From NCBI RefSeq assembly GCF_036347055.1, contig NZ_CP108882.1, positions 7,428,001-7,492,000 of the forward strand: a stretch of DNA of 64,000 nt, given 5' to 3'. Source of the DNA: Streptomyces sp. NBC_00820. Lineage in GTDB: Bacteria > Actinomycetota > Actinomycetes > Streptomycetales > Streptomycetaceae. The notes below the pieces were generated by a model, which was given only the letters and a program-made list of their open reading frames with translations, made no database searches and was not told where the DNA came from. Each line of letters opens with the position of its first letter. Position 1 is the first letter of the stretch. Made by a program: the position numbers and the translations under genes. Below are positions 63,719-64,000 of this stretch, piece by piece.

Positions 63719-64000
63719 TCACAGCCGCGGCAGCGGCCGGCGCGCCGAGTGACCGGGCGGCAGCGCGAGATCCTCCCGCACGGCCGCGTAGTAGCTCGCG
63801 CGGCCGGCGCGCTGCCGCTCCAACAGGGCCTGCCAGGGCGCGGGTTCGCGCCGCTCCTCCCGCACGAACCGTTCCATGTCCATGACCACGACGACCCATT
63901 CGCGGGCCTTCTCCACGACCGCCTGGCTGCCCAGCAGCAACAGGGTCTCCACGGACGGATCCCTGGCGACGGCCGCCTCGGCCAGCAGAGGATCCGCCTC
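63719..64000 (-). CDS. hypothetical protein, C-terminal part (truncated by window edge)
   Basis: The frame is open from the right edge of the window (reading EADPLLAEAAVARDPSVETL in its upstream part) to the stop at 63719, 93 visible residues. It includes VVEKAREWVVVVMDMERFVREERREPAPWQALLERQRAGRASYY. The GTG at 63952 is probably internal because coding bias continues upstream of it. The visible part is helical, soluble and of unknown family. The SDR gene converges on it one base away. Confidence 0.55.
   Translation of the reverse strand, partial: EADPLLAEAAVARDPSVETLLLLGSQAVVEKAREWVVVVMDMERFVREERREPAPWQALLERQRAGRASYYAAVREDLALPPGHSARRPLPRL

Noticed and set aside
1..64000. tRNA, rRNA, insertion sequences, integrase or attachment sites
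   Set aside because: No cloverleaf, rRNA-like stretch, transposase frame or long terminal repeat could be recognised by reading. A tRNAscan, Infernal or IS search would be needed to exclude small elements.

Overview
The window is chromosomal DNA from a high-GC actinomycete, almost certainly a Streptomyces. Third codon positions are nearly always G or C, and GTG/TTG starts are common. It carries a ram/amf (SapB/AmfS) lanthipeptide locus with a TTA codon in the regulator, a Streptomyces subtilisin inhibitor, a CYP105-like P450 with its ferredoxin, and mycothiol-dependent formaldehyde metabolism. No rRNA, tRNA, CRISPR array, transposase or phage gene was seen.

Layout. 1-10.2 kb: metabolic and envelope genes (amidohydrolase, deazaflavin-type oxidoreductase, P450/ferredoxin pair, TarS/TarP-like glycosyltransferase, GH114 lipoprotein, aldo/keto reductase). 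10.5-20.6 kb: an envelope-signalling region. Two paralogous membrane proteins with a cytoplasmic sigma-region-4-like part, a zinc-finger anti-sigma-like motif, one membrane helix and an outer ricin lectin domain flank a Ser/Thr kinase, a divergent sigma factor, a truncated anti-sigma-type ATPase, a Tat-type multicopper oxidase and a Phd/Doc-like toxin-antitoxin pair. 21.2-24.8 kb: an operon of NCS1 permease, cyclase-family hydrolase and FMN hydroxy-acid oxidase. 25.4 kb: the protease inhibitor.

26.2-32.9 kb holds a compact peptide-export operon: a 71-residue double-glycine-leader peptide with a cysteine-free core, an HlyD-like adaptor, an NHLP-type peptidase/permease/ATPase, an NHLP-type permease/ATPase and a GNAT acetyltransferase. 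No lanthionine synthetase, YcaO or radical-SAM gene is present. This is the best candidate for an undescribed system. 33.5-38.1 kb: a thioesterase, a streptogrisin-like protease with a long repetitive tail and a GAF/PAS/SpoIIE phosphatase.

38.6-46.3 kb is a complete ram/amf locus (ramR, ramB, ramA, ramS, ramC). The precursor has two Ser-x2-Ser-x3-Cys motifs separated by one residue. ramR has a TTA codon, an AdpA-consensus match and a phased 10-bp repeat array upstream. A second SpoIIE-type phosphatase, fused to an anti-sigma-like ATPase, is divergent from ramC.

49-64 kb: mixed housekeeping and stress genes. These include an orphan dTDP-glucose 4,6-dehydratase, an isochorismatase-fold hydrolase, a MarR regulator, a phosphoesterase, a GNAT, an XdhC protein with a charged insertion, an OtrA-like ribosomal protection GTPase preceded by an overlapping leader ORF, two zinc alcohol dehydrogenases (one mycothiol-linked with its MBL hydrolase), a FolD, a glycosyltransferase remnant and an SDR. 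Both ends of the window cut through genes.
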